DNA from: Clonostachys chloroleuca
Taxonomy: Eukaryota; Ascomycota; Sordariomycetes; Hypocreales; Bionectriaceae
Assembly: GCA_037952775.1 (NCBI GenBank)
Contig: JBANAY010000003.1
Coordinates: 32,240,001 to 32,304,000, forward strand
DNA length: 64,000 bases
Direction of reading: 5' to 3'
Shown: positions 1-12,472 of the stretch, piece by piece
Position numbering within the stretch: position 1 is the first letter of the stretch
Layout: each line of letters starts with the position of its first letter
The notes under the pieces: generated by a model
The model's database searches: none
What the model was told of the DNA's origin: nothing
What the model saw: only the letters and a program-made list of their open reading frames with translations
Position numbers and translations under genes: made by a program

Positions 1-723
1 CCCTTCTCCAGGCCTACCAATCCCTCGACTCAACACCCACCTCTCCCAACCCGTCCCCCCAAAACCCCAATGAGGCCTGTATATTGTTCATGACTACTTT
101 AGTTTGTGCCTCTTTTCCTGCTCTCATTTTCTTTCCACCTCTTCCTTTCGTTCGGCACGTCTCGCGGCCAGCCCTTGCCTTTCGCGGCTGATCGACCAAC
201 CCAGGGTTCAGTTCAACAGCACCCTCAACAGACGCCTCTTCTTTGCATCGTGTCCATCCCAGCCGTGCCCATCGACCATCCTGGGCTTCACTTCTCCAGG
301 ACTCCGAGCGCGACTCGTTAGCCTCTTTGCGATCGGCCACGGCATTGACTCGATTGATTGAGCCTTTGGGGATTGCTCATCGCTGGCAGCCAGTCCTGCT
401 CTGCTTTCCCTTCTGGCCTAGTTCCGACTTCAGCTCCCTAGAGGAAGCTAATAGCACGACTTTGTAATACATGGCCACAGGTCTCTGAGCCTTCTTCGTC
501 TGTTCGAGAATTCGCGAGAGACGCGGCGCTTTCCCCCTTCCCCTCTTACCGGCGAAGCGACCTATTATTTTTTTCCTAACCACGTCGACCTAACAACCGA
601 CTTACTGTCCTTCCGACGATACGCCACATATTGTACCTTGACAGACCGACAATATTATTCCCTCCTTTGCAGTCGAGACGATAGAAGCTGCCCGTCTCAT
701 GAGGTGGGGCCAGGTAATTGATA
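1..723 (+). promoter_or_regulatory. Probable promoter and 5' UTR of the PUF gene
   Basis: No credible coding exon is visible here. The stretch is rich in C and T on the plus strand, as in many fungal 5' leaders, and leads directly into the RRM+PUF gene at 724. Short open frames are present but look random. An intron donor-like GTAATT lies just before the ATG, so a leader intron cannot be excluded. Confidence 0.4.
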
Positions 724-3700
724 ATGTCAACTTCTAGATCCGAAAACTTTCCTCTTGGCTTTGGCTCTCACCCTCCGAGTCAGCCACGTTCTACATCTCC
801 TTCCGTCAACAATTCGCCTGTAGAAACACCTGGCGCCGGTGTGAACAGATCCCCATTTGGTCTTGCTAGTGGTGTCTCTTCCGCCAGCATCATGTCAGGA
901 AACTCGCGCTCGGGGGCTGGCTCTCCGTCGCACGAGATCGGGGGTTCGAGCAGATTGTTTTCCAAAAGGTGAGACTTCCCGCGCTGAACCGAACTTGGAC
1001 TTCTTGATTCTTGAAAAACGGATTTGGAAGTTTTCTAGCCCCTCCCTGTTGGTCTGTTGCTGACACCACGGCTTTGTGTAGGGCTCGCGAGATTCAAGCT
1101 CAAGAAGGTGTTGCTGGGATTCCGTTGAACCCATGGGGCGGCCCTCCAACGAGCGGGAACTCTACTCCATTGCGCGAGAATATACCCGAGTCTCCTACCG
1201 ATGGCTTCCCCGACTTTGGTGGACTTCCTACCCCAGATTCGCACAATCAACCTCGTCGCGCACGTGCCGGCACAGTACCTTCTCGATTTCCTCCTGGAGG
1301 TCCCGGCCCTGGCCATTTGCCCGTTCCTGGCCTGGGAGCCAAGTCGGCCAGAAACACCCCGTCGCAAACCCCATACAACAAGACTCCCTCCCCTGGACTT
1401 GAGGCCGTGGACGGTAACTCAGGTAGCTCTGCTCTGCTTTCTCGACTTCGAGCTGGCTCCCTCCCTCAGCGCAGCCAATTTGCTCCTTTGCCCGGTACAA
1501 GCTCGCCTTTTGGCCCCTCGATTTTCAGTAGCTGGAATCCCACCGGAGTTGGGCGTGAGCGAGCATCCACTCTTGCAAGCATTGCTAGTGTCCCTTCGAA
1601 CGGTCCCAGCTCGCCTTCTCAATCGCACTTTTCCAGGGAGGGCGGCAATGATTCAGATGTTCATATGAGAACGCTTGATTATCTTGGACTCGCCGAAACC
1701 CCACAGCAAGCTCGAGCTCAGATTGCCACACCGTACATACCAAACTTAGATTTTGCCCGACAGGCCAGTCGCATTCGTTCCTATTCCGTCAACAACAAAG
1801 ATGTGCATGCAGATGAGTATCCTGATGATGAGTACGAGATCGATGGTCTTCCCGTCAACGAGCAACACTACGCAGCAGCCCTTCAGGATCAGCTCGCGGC
1901 CACACATGCCGCCATTCGTAACCACAACTTGGCCGTGCAGGCTTTTGCTAGCCAGGCATCGTCGACCCGACGACGCGCCCGAACCGCCGGTGTTCTCGAC
2001 GCCCCCGGCTCACATCTGATGAACTCATTCCTTGCCGGTCCCACTCCTGGTTCTGCCAACCCACTTGCTGCTGCTGAGCTTCGTCTGCAAGAAGAGAAGA
2101 AATTCGAGGATCTTCCTCAAGCTGTTGCTGGGCTGAGCCTCGGCCGATCGAGCAGTCGCAATGCTGGACTTCTCGGCGTAGAAGACCAGGGTCTTGAAGG
2201 TCCCACAAGCGCTCTTTGGTTGGGCAATATCCCAACCTCCACGACGACCTCTACGTTGATCGAGATGTTCAAATCGCATGGGCCCATTCTTTCCGTGCGT
2301 GTTCTCACTCACAAGAACTGCGGGTTCGTCAACTTTGAGCGGGTTGAGAGCGCCATTTCTGCCAAGGCAAACATGAATGGCAAGGAAATCTTCCCAGGAG
2401 CAAGCCCAATCCGGATCAACTTCGCAAAGCCGGTCTCGCCGGGCAATACCCCCGGACATGATGGCGCATTCCCTTCCCCCAGTCCGGATCCATTCGCCAA
2501 GGGCCACGAACCTTCTCAGGTGGTAACTGCCGGCACCATTGGCGATACTGCTGCTTCTGTGAACAACAACGGTCCTCCAACGCCCCCAGCCTTGCGCGAT
2601 ATCACTGCCGACATTCTCGAGATTGTATCCCACTTTGGAGCTTCTGAGACGGACAGGGCCCGGATTTCCCACAACCTGCAGTCCTCTATTCAGTTCACCT
2701 CCTTTATCGATGAGATTCCTCCTATCCGAGAGCCTTCACACACGCGAGTCCATGACGCCCCAAAGCTCCGCGATATTCGCAAGCGTATCGATAACCAGAC
2801 CTTGTCTCAAACAGACATTGAAAATGCCGCTGTAGAGATGCTCCCCGAAATCGCAGAACTGGCATCGGACTATCTCGGTAACACGGTTGTTCAAAAGCTA
2901 TTTGAGCACTGCTCCGACCAGATCCGCGACCTGATGTTGAACGAGATTGCCCCTCATATGGCTGAGATCGGTGTTCACAAGAACGGAACTTGGGCAGCCC
3001 AGAAGATTATTGATGTTTGCAAGACAAGCACCCAGATGACCGCCATCACTGAGAATCTTCGTCCTTACACGGTTCCTCTGTTCCTGGACCAGTACGGCAA
3101 TTACGTTCTTCAATGCTGCCTCAAGTTCAACATGCCATTCAACGACTTCATTTTCGAGACAATGATGAGCCGCATGTCGCAACTTTCCCAGGGCCGCTTT
3201 GGCGCCCGTGCTATGCGCGCTTGTCTGGAGAGTCACCATTCAACCAAAGAGCAGCAGAGGATGCTTGCAGCACTGATCGCTATTCACAGCGTTCACCTTG
3301 CCACCAACCAGAACGGTGCTCTTCTCTTGACATGGTACTTGGATACCTGCACATTCCCCCAGCGACGAACGGTTCTTGCGCCTCGCATTATCCCGTACCT
3401 GGTGCATCTCTGCACTCACAAGGTTGCCTATCTGACAGTGCTCAAGGTTGTGAACCAGAAAGCTGAGCCCGAGGCCCGCGACTCCGTTCTCAAGGCTCTT
3501 TTCCTCTCACCAAATGACCAAGTTCTTGAGGCTATTCTCAGCGACTCTAACTGTGGTGCGACACTCATCTTCAAGGTTCTTACCATGCCTTTCTTCGACG
3601 AGGCTCTCCGTAGCCAAGTTGTAGAGAACGTCAAGAATGTACTCGTGAGAATCAAGGCTCAGCCCAATCAGGGATACAAACGTCTTATGGATGAGGTTGG

Positions 3701-4357
3701 CTTGTCTACGAGAAATGGCGGCGCAAGCCGAGACTCTAGTGCACACCCGGAACAGCGTCAGCGACCAAGCTCGAGACAAGCCAGTGGCGGCGTTAACGGT
3801 CACCAAGGGCAGCAAGGCAACCCCGGCAACAAGTCGTTCTATAATCAGACCAATCCCTCTTCAAATGTATCAGGATTTGACTCTGCATTCCCTCAATCAA
3901 GAGGTGATCTTTCTGAGGCGAGCACTGTCTCATCTATGCCGCCGTTCAACCCTGGTCTGATGTATGGAACCCCAGGAATGCCAAACCTACAACAGCTCTC
4001 TTACCAGCAGAACATGCTTGGTCGTGGTGCTCCCTCCATGAACTACAACTTCCCGCAAGTGCCAGGAGGCTATGGAGTGTACCCCAACGGCAACCCATCT
4101 CTGGAACAGTTCCGCCAGGTCTCAAACGGTAGCTCTGGCCCCCCATCCTCTGGCCCCATGCCTCAAATTTCTGGCGGTCAGGCTGCATTCCCTCCCCCAG
4201 GCTTTGGTGTCGGTATGGGAGGTTATGGATTTGGCAACGTAGGAGGAGGGATGAATTTTCCCCAGCAGGATCAGGGCAATAGCAGACGTGGCCGCGTAAG
4301 TTATCCTTCTGGAAATGACTCCTAGCATGGCTCCTAACACAGATTCCGCAGAGGTAA
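724..4357 (+). CDS. RRM + Pumilio-repeat (PUF) RNA-binding protein, Jsn1/Puf2-like
   Basis: This is a PUF-family RNA-binding protein that would bind mRNA 3' UTRs and control their stability, translation or localisation in the cytoplasm. Exons are 724-968, 1082-4295 and a tiny last exon ending in TAA at 4357. The first intron (969-1081) joins in phase 2. The product is about 1154-1157 aa. Residues 1-450 are low-complexity Ser/Pro/Gly. An RRM with a WLGNIP-type RNP2 and a CGFVNF RNP1 lies at about 457-535. Pumilio repeats (for example GNTVVQKLFEH, GTWAAQKII, GNYVLQCCL) span about 650-940. The tail is Gln/Gly/Asn-rich. RRM plus PUF is the architecture of yeast Jsn1 and Puf2. The final intron (4296 to 4342 or 4351) has a consensus GTAAGT donor and two usable acceptors. 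If it is retained, translation stops at 4325 instead. Family assignment is firm; the exact orthologue is not. Confidence 0.93.
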
Positions 4358-4888
4358 ACATGACCGGGCCTACCTCAACCCATCATTAGTATCAGCGATT
4401 TCATTTTAGAGGATTTCATACTTCAAACATCAATTTTTACGATCAGCAGCATGCCTCTGGCACGAACTCGAGAGCAATCATTTTGGAAGTTCAAAACTCA
4501 TTATCGGCGATTCAATGAAGAGTACAGGGACGGCAGCATAACTTATTGACTTTCGAGCTTCCCATGTATCTGCTTTCCACCAATCGGGCCATCTCATCTG
4601 TGGATGACCCTCGGTTTTTTTTCTATATCAATGCCATTCCAAGGCTCGATAGTCTTCCCCTTGCGAATGCCTGACTTTTCTTGTCCATATTTGATTCTGG
4701 AGAGGCAAAATGTCCATCATCCCTGGCTGGCCAAGGGGTATTTTTTGGCCGGAGACCCAGGTGGTTGCACAGAGTGACAGAGAAGGAATGAGGTGCACGT
4801 TCTTTCACTCGTCTTCTGGCTCGCTAACCCCAGGACGAATGAACGTCTTGTAAAACGATTCGGTGGGGAGATATCGAGGTAACTCTTC

Positions 4889-5446
4889 ATGCTTGTTAGG
4901 AAGGATAAAAGGAAAGCAAGCGACCTCTGCGAGGCCCTTCATCTTTACTTTTATCCAAGGGGCCTTTGGGTCCAGGTTGATTGGACCTTCTCTTACGACT
5001 GCTTTTTCGTCATTTTTCTATCTCGTCGTGTGTGGGATCTACTGGTAGAGAGGGGTTTCATACTAAGCGGAGTAGTTGCTATACTGTCGCTCTTTTCTTA
5101 TTTCTCGCGAAGGCGAAGATTTCTTGATTTCCATGGGGAAAAGGATGGGCCGGACGATGGCCAATTCAATACAACAGTGGAACAGTGGTGGTGGGATCGG
5201 AAGCTCGAGACGGAACGGGACGTCCGGGTGGGATTTGATTTCAAGAGGGAGCCAAACTCGCCCATCACACTTGATCTGTGCGTTGGTTTTTTGACAGGGA
5301 ATGAGGGTTTACGTCTGCTGTTACGATTCTTGTTAGGAGGGAAGAGAATCACCTGTTCTACCTTACTCTTCCGCATCCTTGTTGGCGTGCGTCACGTTAT
5401 GACGTGCTACTACCCCGGATTTTACGAGTTGAATGTATATTATTAG
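4889..5446 (+). other. Unexplained 185-codon open reading frame
   Basis: The frame opens with ATG and runs 185 codons without an intron. The predicted product is rich in Trp, Phe, Arg and Leu and has a short hydrophobic stretch near residues 60-75. It has no domain I recognise. It follows the PUF stop by about 530 bp, so it may simply be 3' UTR sequence that happens to be open. Amino-acid composition does not resemble the neighbouring proteins. I give it a low chance of being a real gene. Confidence 0.12.
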
Positions 5447-5941
5447 TGTCACTGCTGCAAAATTACAAAATAGCATTGCTTGCACGATTCAAGTAGAGTC
5501 AATATCCTGGAACTTGTGAATGCCGTTACCATATTCCAGCAGGGACACTGAATGATAGCTCGAGTTGACTACAGGCAGTATCGAAAGATCAAATCACCAG
5601 GGACATAGGCTCCGGTCCGAGGTTGTATGTTGCTTTTACAGTGCACATTGGGACAAGTTCAGTACGGTTGACAAAAAGAAGCATGAACAGCGCTTCAAGA
5701 GTTCACATTTGCCTAATATCCGCCGGGTCTGTAATCCTTCTCGCCTTTCGCTCCGTATGATACATAAGCTTGAAGAGTGACAAAAAAAACAGGAAACGAG
5801 AAAAGACTAGAAAAAGAAAAGGAAAGAAAATGCTAGCTTCGCAGCAATGAACACGCTTATTCATTTACTGGGGGGGGGTTTCTCCCGTGTGGCCTTCTTT
5901 TTCCGTCCACCTGGCCATGCAAAACCGATCAATACACGTCC

Positions 5942-5942
<1 letters not shown>

Positions 5943-5977
<35 letters not shown>
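5943..5977 (+). repeat. 35-nt poly(A) tract
   Basis: The sequence shows an uninterrupted run of 35 A residues. It could be a simple homopolymer microsatellite or the fossil tail of a retroposed transcript. No coding sequence of a retroelement is visible next to it. Confidence 0.9.
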
Positions 5978-5979
<2 letters not shown>

Positions 5980-6480
5980 AATATAACAACTAGAGGGGCC
6001 GGAGAGACGGCTAGGGTGAGTAAATAAAGAACGACAGGGCTGCGATGCAAGAAGAAGATGGGGAAAGGGGCCTAGACCGGACCTGTCTATGTCCAATCAT
6101 TCGATTTGCGCGCTGCTCCTTTCCCAAATTCTAGAAACCCAGACTCTTATCAGACGTGCCTGGTACTTGGTATTTCAGAAGCAGTTGCCTGCGAGGGCGT
6201 TCGAATGTCGTTGGTTTTGTGACGGCGGGGAAACCGTTGAGACTGGGATGGCGGTGTGGGGGTGAGGGTGGGTATTAAGCAGCAGCTGGTGACGTGTAGC
6301 TGCCACGCGAAATAATTCTACATCTTGATAATGGCCCAGTGGCGGATGAGTCGAAGGAAGTGAAGTGTTTTCAAACGTGTCTGATGCTCGAAAACGAAAA
6401 TCAGCCAGAGAAGACGACGCCTGTTAATATTAAATAAGTGTAACGAATTCGTTGATCAACACCAGGCTGTCAACAACTGC

Positions 6481-9400
6481 TCAATCTAGGTCCATCACAC
6501 TTTCAGTGTGGTCAATGGTAGAAGGTGGCGTTGGTTCAACGAGAAGAGGATCGGGCTTGATCGAAACTGCAGCTTTCTTATTTTGGATCCCAGAGGCTCC
6601 AAGATTCGTCGAGTCTTCTCCAGTCAGAATTTGCCGAATAGTAGCCGACATATTCTCCATTTGTACGAGAAGCGTCTGCAGACTGAGTTTATCTGTTGAC
6701 TCCAACTGCTCACGTGCAATATTAGCCGCGTTGCCCTGAGCAATCAAGGCGATAACATTTGAGTCGGCGGACGCCAGAAGAGCAGACGTGAGTTGATCGA
6801 CACCTTGGGCTGGTGGTTGACATAAACTTGTCAGGATAAGCGAGGCCTGCATTTCATCAACGCTTCGCTCAGGCACCTTATTGGGCGGAGGTGGTTGATC
6901 TCGATCCTCAACAGGCGGTGTGAGATACGGCGCTGTCCTCCGAGGTTCGTCTTCATGCACAGCAGTAACAGCATGCTTCTGTTTTTGCATCCTAGAGACC
7001 CAAGTCAGCTTCTAAAAGGAGAAAAATAAAAACTCAACCAGGGCGAGTGTATGAACATACCTTTCGATGAAGTCTAAGACAACACCCTGTGCAGGGATTT
7101 TGTAAGTGCGACCAAAGGAGGCATAGTCCTTCCACCCAGAATGATCGGGCAGATCGGGCTCCTCGCTCCAGTCAATCTCAATGTGGCCATTATTTTTGAG
7201 GCCGCGGCCAATAGCAGGCGTGATGATATGGGCGCCTTTGATTTTGCGGAAACGGTGTGCTGGCGCAAGGGGAGGGGCTTCAGCTAGTAACTCATCGGCG
7301 TGTGCTGGACAGCGCCATGTCTTGAGTACAGGTGGCACAGCCAGCGGAGGGTCTAGGCAATCCGTGTGCCAGTAAAGCGAACAGACACTGCAGGGAATGA
7401 TGGCGCGTATGTCGGTGGCAGGCTTCTGGCAGTCGTGGCACAGCACAGCTTCACCATCATCTCGCTGCCTGAAAAAATCGGGCGCCTCCTCGTAGCCGGC
7501 GGTCTTCTTCCGCGCTGCCCGGTTGCTGGAAACCTCCTCGTAATCACCATCGGCTCCAGCGCGTACACCTTCAAATCGGTTCTGTAACTTCTTAGGTAGG
7601 CTGAAGGCGCGGGGAATACACTTTTCCAAGTTGTTCAAGGCGGCCCCAAAGACTCCTTTGTGCACGGGGACGCGCGACGGGAAATTCTTCACCAGACACT
7701 CATTGCAGTACCACTCCGCTGGTAGGTCTTCGTCACGGTCCATATCGACGCACTCGAAGTGGAATGACCTTGGGCAGCCATCGCAGCAAACCACGTCGCC
7801 CACATTCCCGCAAGCCGAGCAGTATTCATCATTATCAGAAGCCTAAATGATTGATAGCAAGTAAGACAATGTTAGCCAAAGATCAAAGCCAAGTGTCCAT
7901 CAGAATCAAGGAGGAAAAGCATCAACGTAGCAGTCGTTGACAAGAGACACTCTCATTTGTCCACAGCAACTCAAAACGGGTTGTCGGCAGATCCCTGCAG
8001 ACGCGGTCCATGAGACCGATCCATCGAAAAATAACACGCACGCGAAGTGCACATCTCACCCAATAACACGGGTGGCTGGGCTGGGCATTTCGGGAGGGAG
8101 GGGAGGGAATCCATCCCTGGTCTGGCCGATGCTGGCTTGGCCTGGATGGTGCGCCAATTTCACTATGGGGCCGAGACCTGCGTGACGGGTGGCGGGAAGC
8201 AAAGCAAGCAAGTCTATGCTTCTTCATGCACCCTGCAGTTCCAACCGTCACACCATCCATTCCAAAGACACTGGCCAGACCATGATGATATCATTGCGTT
8301 TCCTGGAGATGATGGTGAAAGAGTGGCGATGAACAAAGGAAAGGGCTGATGGCGGCCAGTCGGCCCCTGAGGTGGGTGGATGGGATAAACCGGGGTCAAG
8401 GGGAGAATGAAAAAAAAAAAAAATGAAGTCAACACGAACCTGTTCCTTTTGAGCGCCCTGAGCACTTCCTGTCAGACCTTCGCCTTGTAGACGAGGAATA
8501 CCAGCAGCAGTTCCTCCTTTTTTCTTAATAGGTCTGTAGATGAAAATCAAAACAAGTCAGCAAACAGTGGCCATTTGATTGTCGCGTTTTTCTTAGGTTA
8601 ACAAGTGAAAAAAGATCGCAAGTGGCACAACAACATGCTGCAGCCTCGCATCTTCTGAAAGAGACAAGAGCAGAGCAACAAGATTGAAAGGAGATAGAAT
8701 GATTGATGCGGGCGATGACTTACGATAGCTTCACGCGAAGACCAGTCTTCTGCTTCTTGGCCGGCGGCAGGTTTGTCGGCGTGACAGCACGCGACCCGAT
8801 GACTGAGCTTCCTTCACCACCGTGATTCACGACAGACACAGGGGATGCAGTCCTGTCGCTAACCTCGATGGATCTCTTGCGAGCCGAGCGAGTCGCCCGA
8901 GTGCTCGGGGGCGCGTTGAGGGACTGGCGCGTCGACCTCCGCGTCGACTTGGCAGGCGTCGACACCTGCTCCTCTGAACCATCCCTGATTGAACTCTCAA
9001 GAGCCGTGTAATTGTTGGTCACCTTCTGAGCATCCCGCCGGCGGTCCCAGCTGTCCTCGTAGCCATCGAGCATTTGCGCCTGAAGACTGTTCTTGGCGGA
9101 CGGCGTAGTAAAAGATTTGCTGACAGGTGGCTCTTCTGGAACGAGGCGTCCCGGCATACTGGCATCATCAGCAGCAGCCCGTTTTTTGCGTTGGGGACGG
9201 TGTGCAGAGGAAGAAAGTGTGGGAGAGTTTGGCCGCGATGTGTTGGACGCGGCCGTCTGCTGATGCTTGCTGGAGGCGAGTGATTTGCCCCGTGTGGTGA
9301 TTGGCCGGGTTTTGGGGGCACCACTAGACTGTGACTGGGGTTCCGAGTTGGAATTGGTGGTAGTGGAGATGGCTTTGCTGGTGGTGGCGGGAGCCACCAC

Positions 9401-10807
9401 GGCCTCTTCCTCTTGCCCTTTGGCCTTGGCTCGAGCTCTCCGGGCCGCTGGGGTTGGACTCGCAAGAGCGCGGGTCACCTCGGGTGAGGAAAGACTGATG
9501 GCTGACGATAGAGATGAGTCGCTTGAGCCAGATCCTCGTCTTGCTCTCCGCCGCGACCCCGGTGTCTTCAGCTTGTTGCCGTTGACACCCGCAGCTGACG
9601 ACGCCAACGACGCCCGTCGGGATGTAGCTTTCGCTGCCTTGGAATGAGTCACCTTGATTTTCTTCGATGCGCGAGGCTCGGGCTCGGGCTCGGGCTCGTC
9701 TTCCTCCTCGTCGTGGTGGATGAGGTGTGCATATGGGGCAGGTAGAGCCTTCTGAGGTGTGAAATGACTGTTGGTCGTAAGCTGGAAAAAAAGGTAACAG
9801 GCTTGTTTGTCCTTGTTCCCTTCACGTTTCTTCCTCTTAACGCGACGTGAAAAGTCTCGCAGGGTGTTTTCGTCGGCAGTTTGGGTGAAGACATCCTCAA
9901 CCATTGTCACGAATGAGGCGTCCCCAGCATTTTCCTCGTAGAGCTTTTTCAAAGCCCAAGCCGTAGGATACCGGTGATGGTCCAATGCCTCCTGTACAGC
10001 CGCTTCTACCACCTTCTCAGCAAACTCGTTGCCTCGGGTCTCGATTGATTGCTGCATCTTGGGTCGGCCTTTTACAGGTGACAGAGGGCCTGAGGTCTGA
10101 GAGTGAGAGCTTCGGCGAACACTCAGAGGCGGTCGCCCTTTCTTAGGGGGAAGTGAGGGTATCGTAGATTGTTTGCGATGAGGCCTCCTGGGCTCATAAT
10201 CATCATCATCCAACTCCTCTTTATGTAGAGATAGAGACTTCCGCGCTTGCTTGCGCGACGTAGATAGGGGGCTCGTAGCCTTTGATGCGGGCTCCAAGGC
10301 CACAGCGGCAGGAGCGGAAGCAGGAGGGACCATGTCGGGAGAGGGAGACGTGGAAGACGGTGTGGTAGCAGTGGTAGATGTGGTGGTGTTGGCCCTGGAG
10401 GTGGGCAGATCCGCCACGGCAGCGGTGGTACTCAAGGGAGACGAAGCAGCATCATTCGTCGCCGCCTTGGCTGCACTGCCAGCGCCCGAGGGTCTGAGAA
10501 TGATCTTGCGCACCGCAGAAGCTGAAACGTTTTCCTGCCCGCCCCTTTTGGGCTTCGGCAGCGTACCCAACGGCGCCATCGTCTCCAGCACGCCGTGACG
10601 CATCAATCCTGCCTCCTCGAAACTCGGCTTGTTCTGCAACGAGGGCTCCAGCCATCTTTCCATAAAAGCCCTTGACCTGTCGTTTGCCGAGGGCTTCGGC
10701 ACCTCGTGCGTCCCGTTCCCTTCTCCCTTGCCTCCTCCATTCTGCTGTTGCTGGTGCGCAGGACTCGAGTACCGCGACCGCGAAGCTCGGGTGTTTGACG
10801 AGATCAT
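6481..10807 (-). CDS. rco1: Rco1-like double PHD-finger protein (Rpd3S histone deacetylase subunit)
   Basis: Rco1 is a subunit of the Rpd3S complex, which deacetylates histones behind elongating Pol II and suppresses cryptic initiation. Exons are 10807-8724, 8533-8440, 7842-7061 and 6991-6481. All join in frame and give about 1156 aa. Conserved N-terminal motifs (FMERWLEP, GVLETMAPLGTLPK) lie at about residues 48-90. A long Ser/Thr/Ala/Arg-rich disordered region follows. The first PHD finger (CSACG...CCDGC...FHFEC...WYCNEC) is near 732-777 and the second (CHDCQ...CSVC...HTDC...WRCPAH) near 860-912. The second intron (7843-8439) is 597 bp, unusually long for this genome, with a weak GTTCGT donor. 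The other introns (8534-8723 and 6992-7060) are conventional. Family assignment rests on the N-terminal motifs and the spacing of the two PHD fingers. Confidence 0.9.
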
Positions 10808-12472
10808 GGTAGGTTTCGCTCAAGCAAACCCACCCCCTGCTGGCTGGGCAGCAGCGCACCTCAGGTCTGCCAATGTATGGTAAGCCAATGCACGCGTCGC
10901 GTAGGGGTCCTTGGGATCACTTACCTGTCTGTCAAGAGGCAGCATGAATTTCTGCTACCAAATCGCGTTCCATCAGCTCGTTTCGACGCGGTTGGAGGAA
11001 TGGAGAGGGCGGATGGCAGGGGAAGAAATTCGAGGTTGAGGTCCAGGCTTGGTCCAGGCGCGAGCGGTGCAGCTCCATCTCCTGCAGTCACTGAAGCTAC
11101 CTGTATCACTACAGCCTACGGGGCTTCGTCAGCGCACCCTGCATCACTGTCACAGCGCCTCGGCACACACATTCACTACCATTCAGGGCCTACACCATCG
11201 GCGACCGACCTCTTCACTTGGCATGCCTCGGAGCTCATCTCGAGATGAGTATCCAGTAAGATTAGGAGATCCCTGGAATATCTATCATTAGAGTCAAGTC
11301 CCCATGGTTTTTCAATCGCTGTAACGGCCTGCTGAGGACGGTTCATCACAGGACTTGGAATGTGCATTTCCTCTACGAGCTCCTACCCAGAGTGGTAGGA
11401 TGCCACTGCAACTACGGCAGATCGCCTCTGACCCCCTTTTTCACTTCACTTGTCGACATCCTCCTCGCCAGCCGAGCACTACCCACCCCCTCCCCAGCAC
11501 CTGGCCCCTAACGGAGGATGTTACCGAGCCTCGTCTGTGAGTCGCTATTCCATCATGCATGTAGTTTTGCCATTTATCATTTCTTAGGAGGCCACGTGGA
11601 TCGCCACACACCGCCTCAAGGCAGACAACATTGTCTTCCAATGGAATTGCCAACTAGCACGGCAGTGTATCATGTACGCATTCACATGGCTATTGTTTTC
11701 AGTTGAAGAATAGCAAGTCCATGACTTACCTATCAGTCTCAGCACACCTCCCTGCAATGTGCCATGTTGGATACCACCCACTTGGCAAGGCTTCAGTAGG
11801 CTGCATCCAGGAGCAGCCTTCCTTGGTGCGGATGAGGCACACTCAGTCCCACTCGAGGGGCGTGAGTGAGTGGCGTCGGAACCCATGGATTGGGCATCTC
11901 GCTTGAACTTGATCCTTCTGCTCCCCTCACATCCATGCTGTATGTCAATTACTGCGGTACCTCCACATGCCGGCTGGTTGCCCACAAACCGCGGTTTGGT
12001 GACGGCATAATGCGACATGTTGATCACACTGGCAAAATTAAGGTTCAAGTGCTCACCTTTGTGGCTGTCTCCCTGTTCCGGCTGCTTGCTTTGGCACACG
12101 GCAAGTAGTCCCTCTGTCAATGAAGAAAATCGAGGGCCCAGCTCCTGTGATGACCGAAGGTATTGGATATCTATATTAGTAAATACATGATATCACGGCT
12201 TCACTGCACCCGACTACTATGAAGGGCACTTGCTCAACCAACACGAAATGTCTTATGTTCTCGGATCCAAATCAAATAATCATCCAGACAAGCCCGACTT
12301 AAACTTTCGATCCTGTTTTAAGGCCGAGATTCTGCGATCATCTCTGCTCGCTTGATAAAAGGAATTTTGGTCGGAAACATTTTATGGATCATTCTACCCT
12401 CAATTTTTTTTTTCGCGATACTCGATACCAGGAGTGAAAGTGGCCCCAGCCAGATCTTCCAGTTAGTTGTGT
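10808..12472. other. Intergenic region between RCO1 and the EBP1 gene
   Basis: This 1.66-kb stretch should hold the RCO1 promoter (right of 10807) and the EBP1 3' UTR (left of 12473). An ACGCGT (MCB-type) hexamer lies at 10892-10897, about 85 bp upstream of the RCO1 start. A 178-codon minus-strand frame at 11584-12120 begins with TTG, has no recognisable domain and is treated as chance. No RNA gene was seen. Confidence 0.5.

Larger units (their letters stand above)
4358..6480. other. Intergenic and 3' UTR region with poly(A) run and an orphan ORF
   Basis: This 2.1-kb stretch lies between the convergent PUF gene and RCO1. It contains a 185-codon ATG-initiated plus-strand frame (4889-5446) with no recognisable domain, a G9 run at 5870-5878 and a 35-A run at 5943-5977. 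No conserved coding exon was recognised. Parts are probably the 3' UTRs of the two flanking genes. Confidence 0.5.

Noticed and set aside
11584..12120. 178-codon minus-strand frame between RCO1 and the EBP1 gene
   Set aside because: It starts with TTG, has no domain and no consistent composition; a chance frame is more likely.
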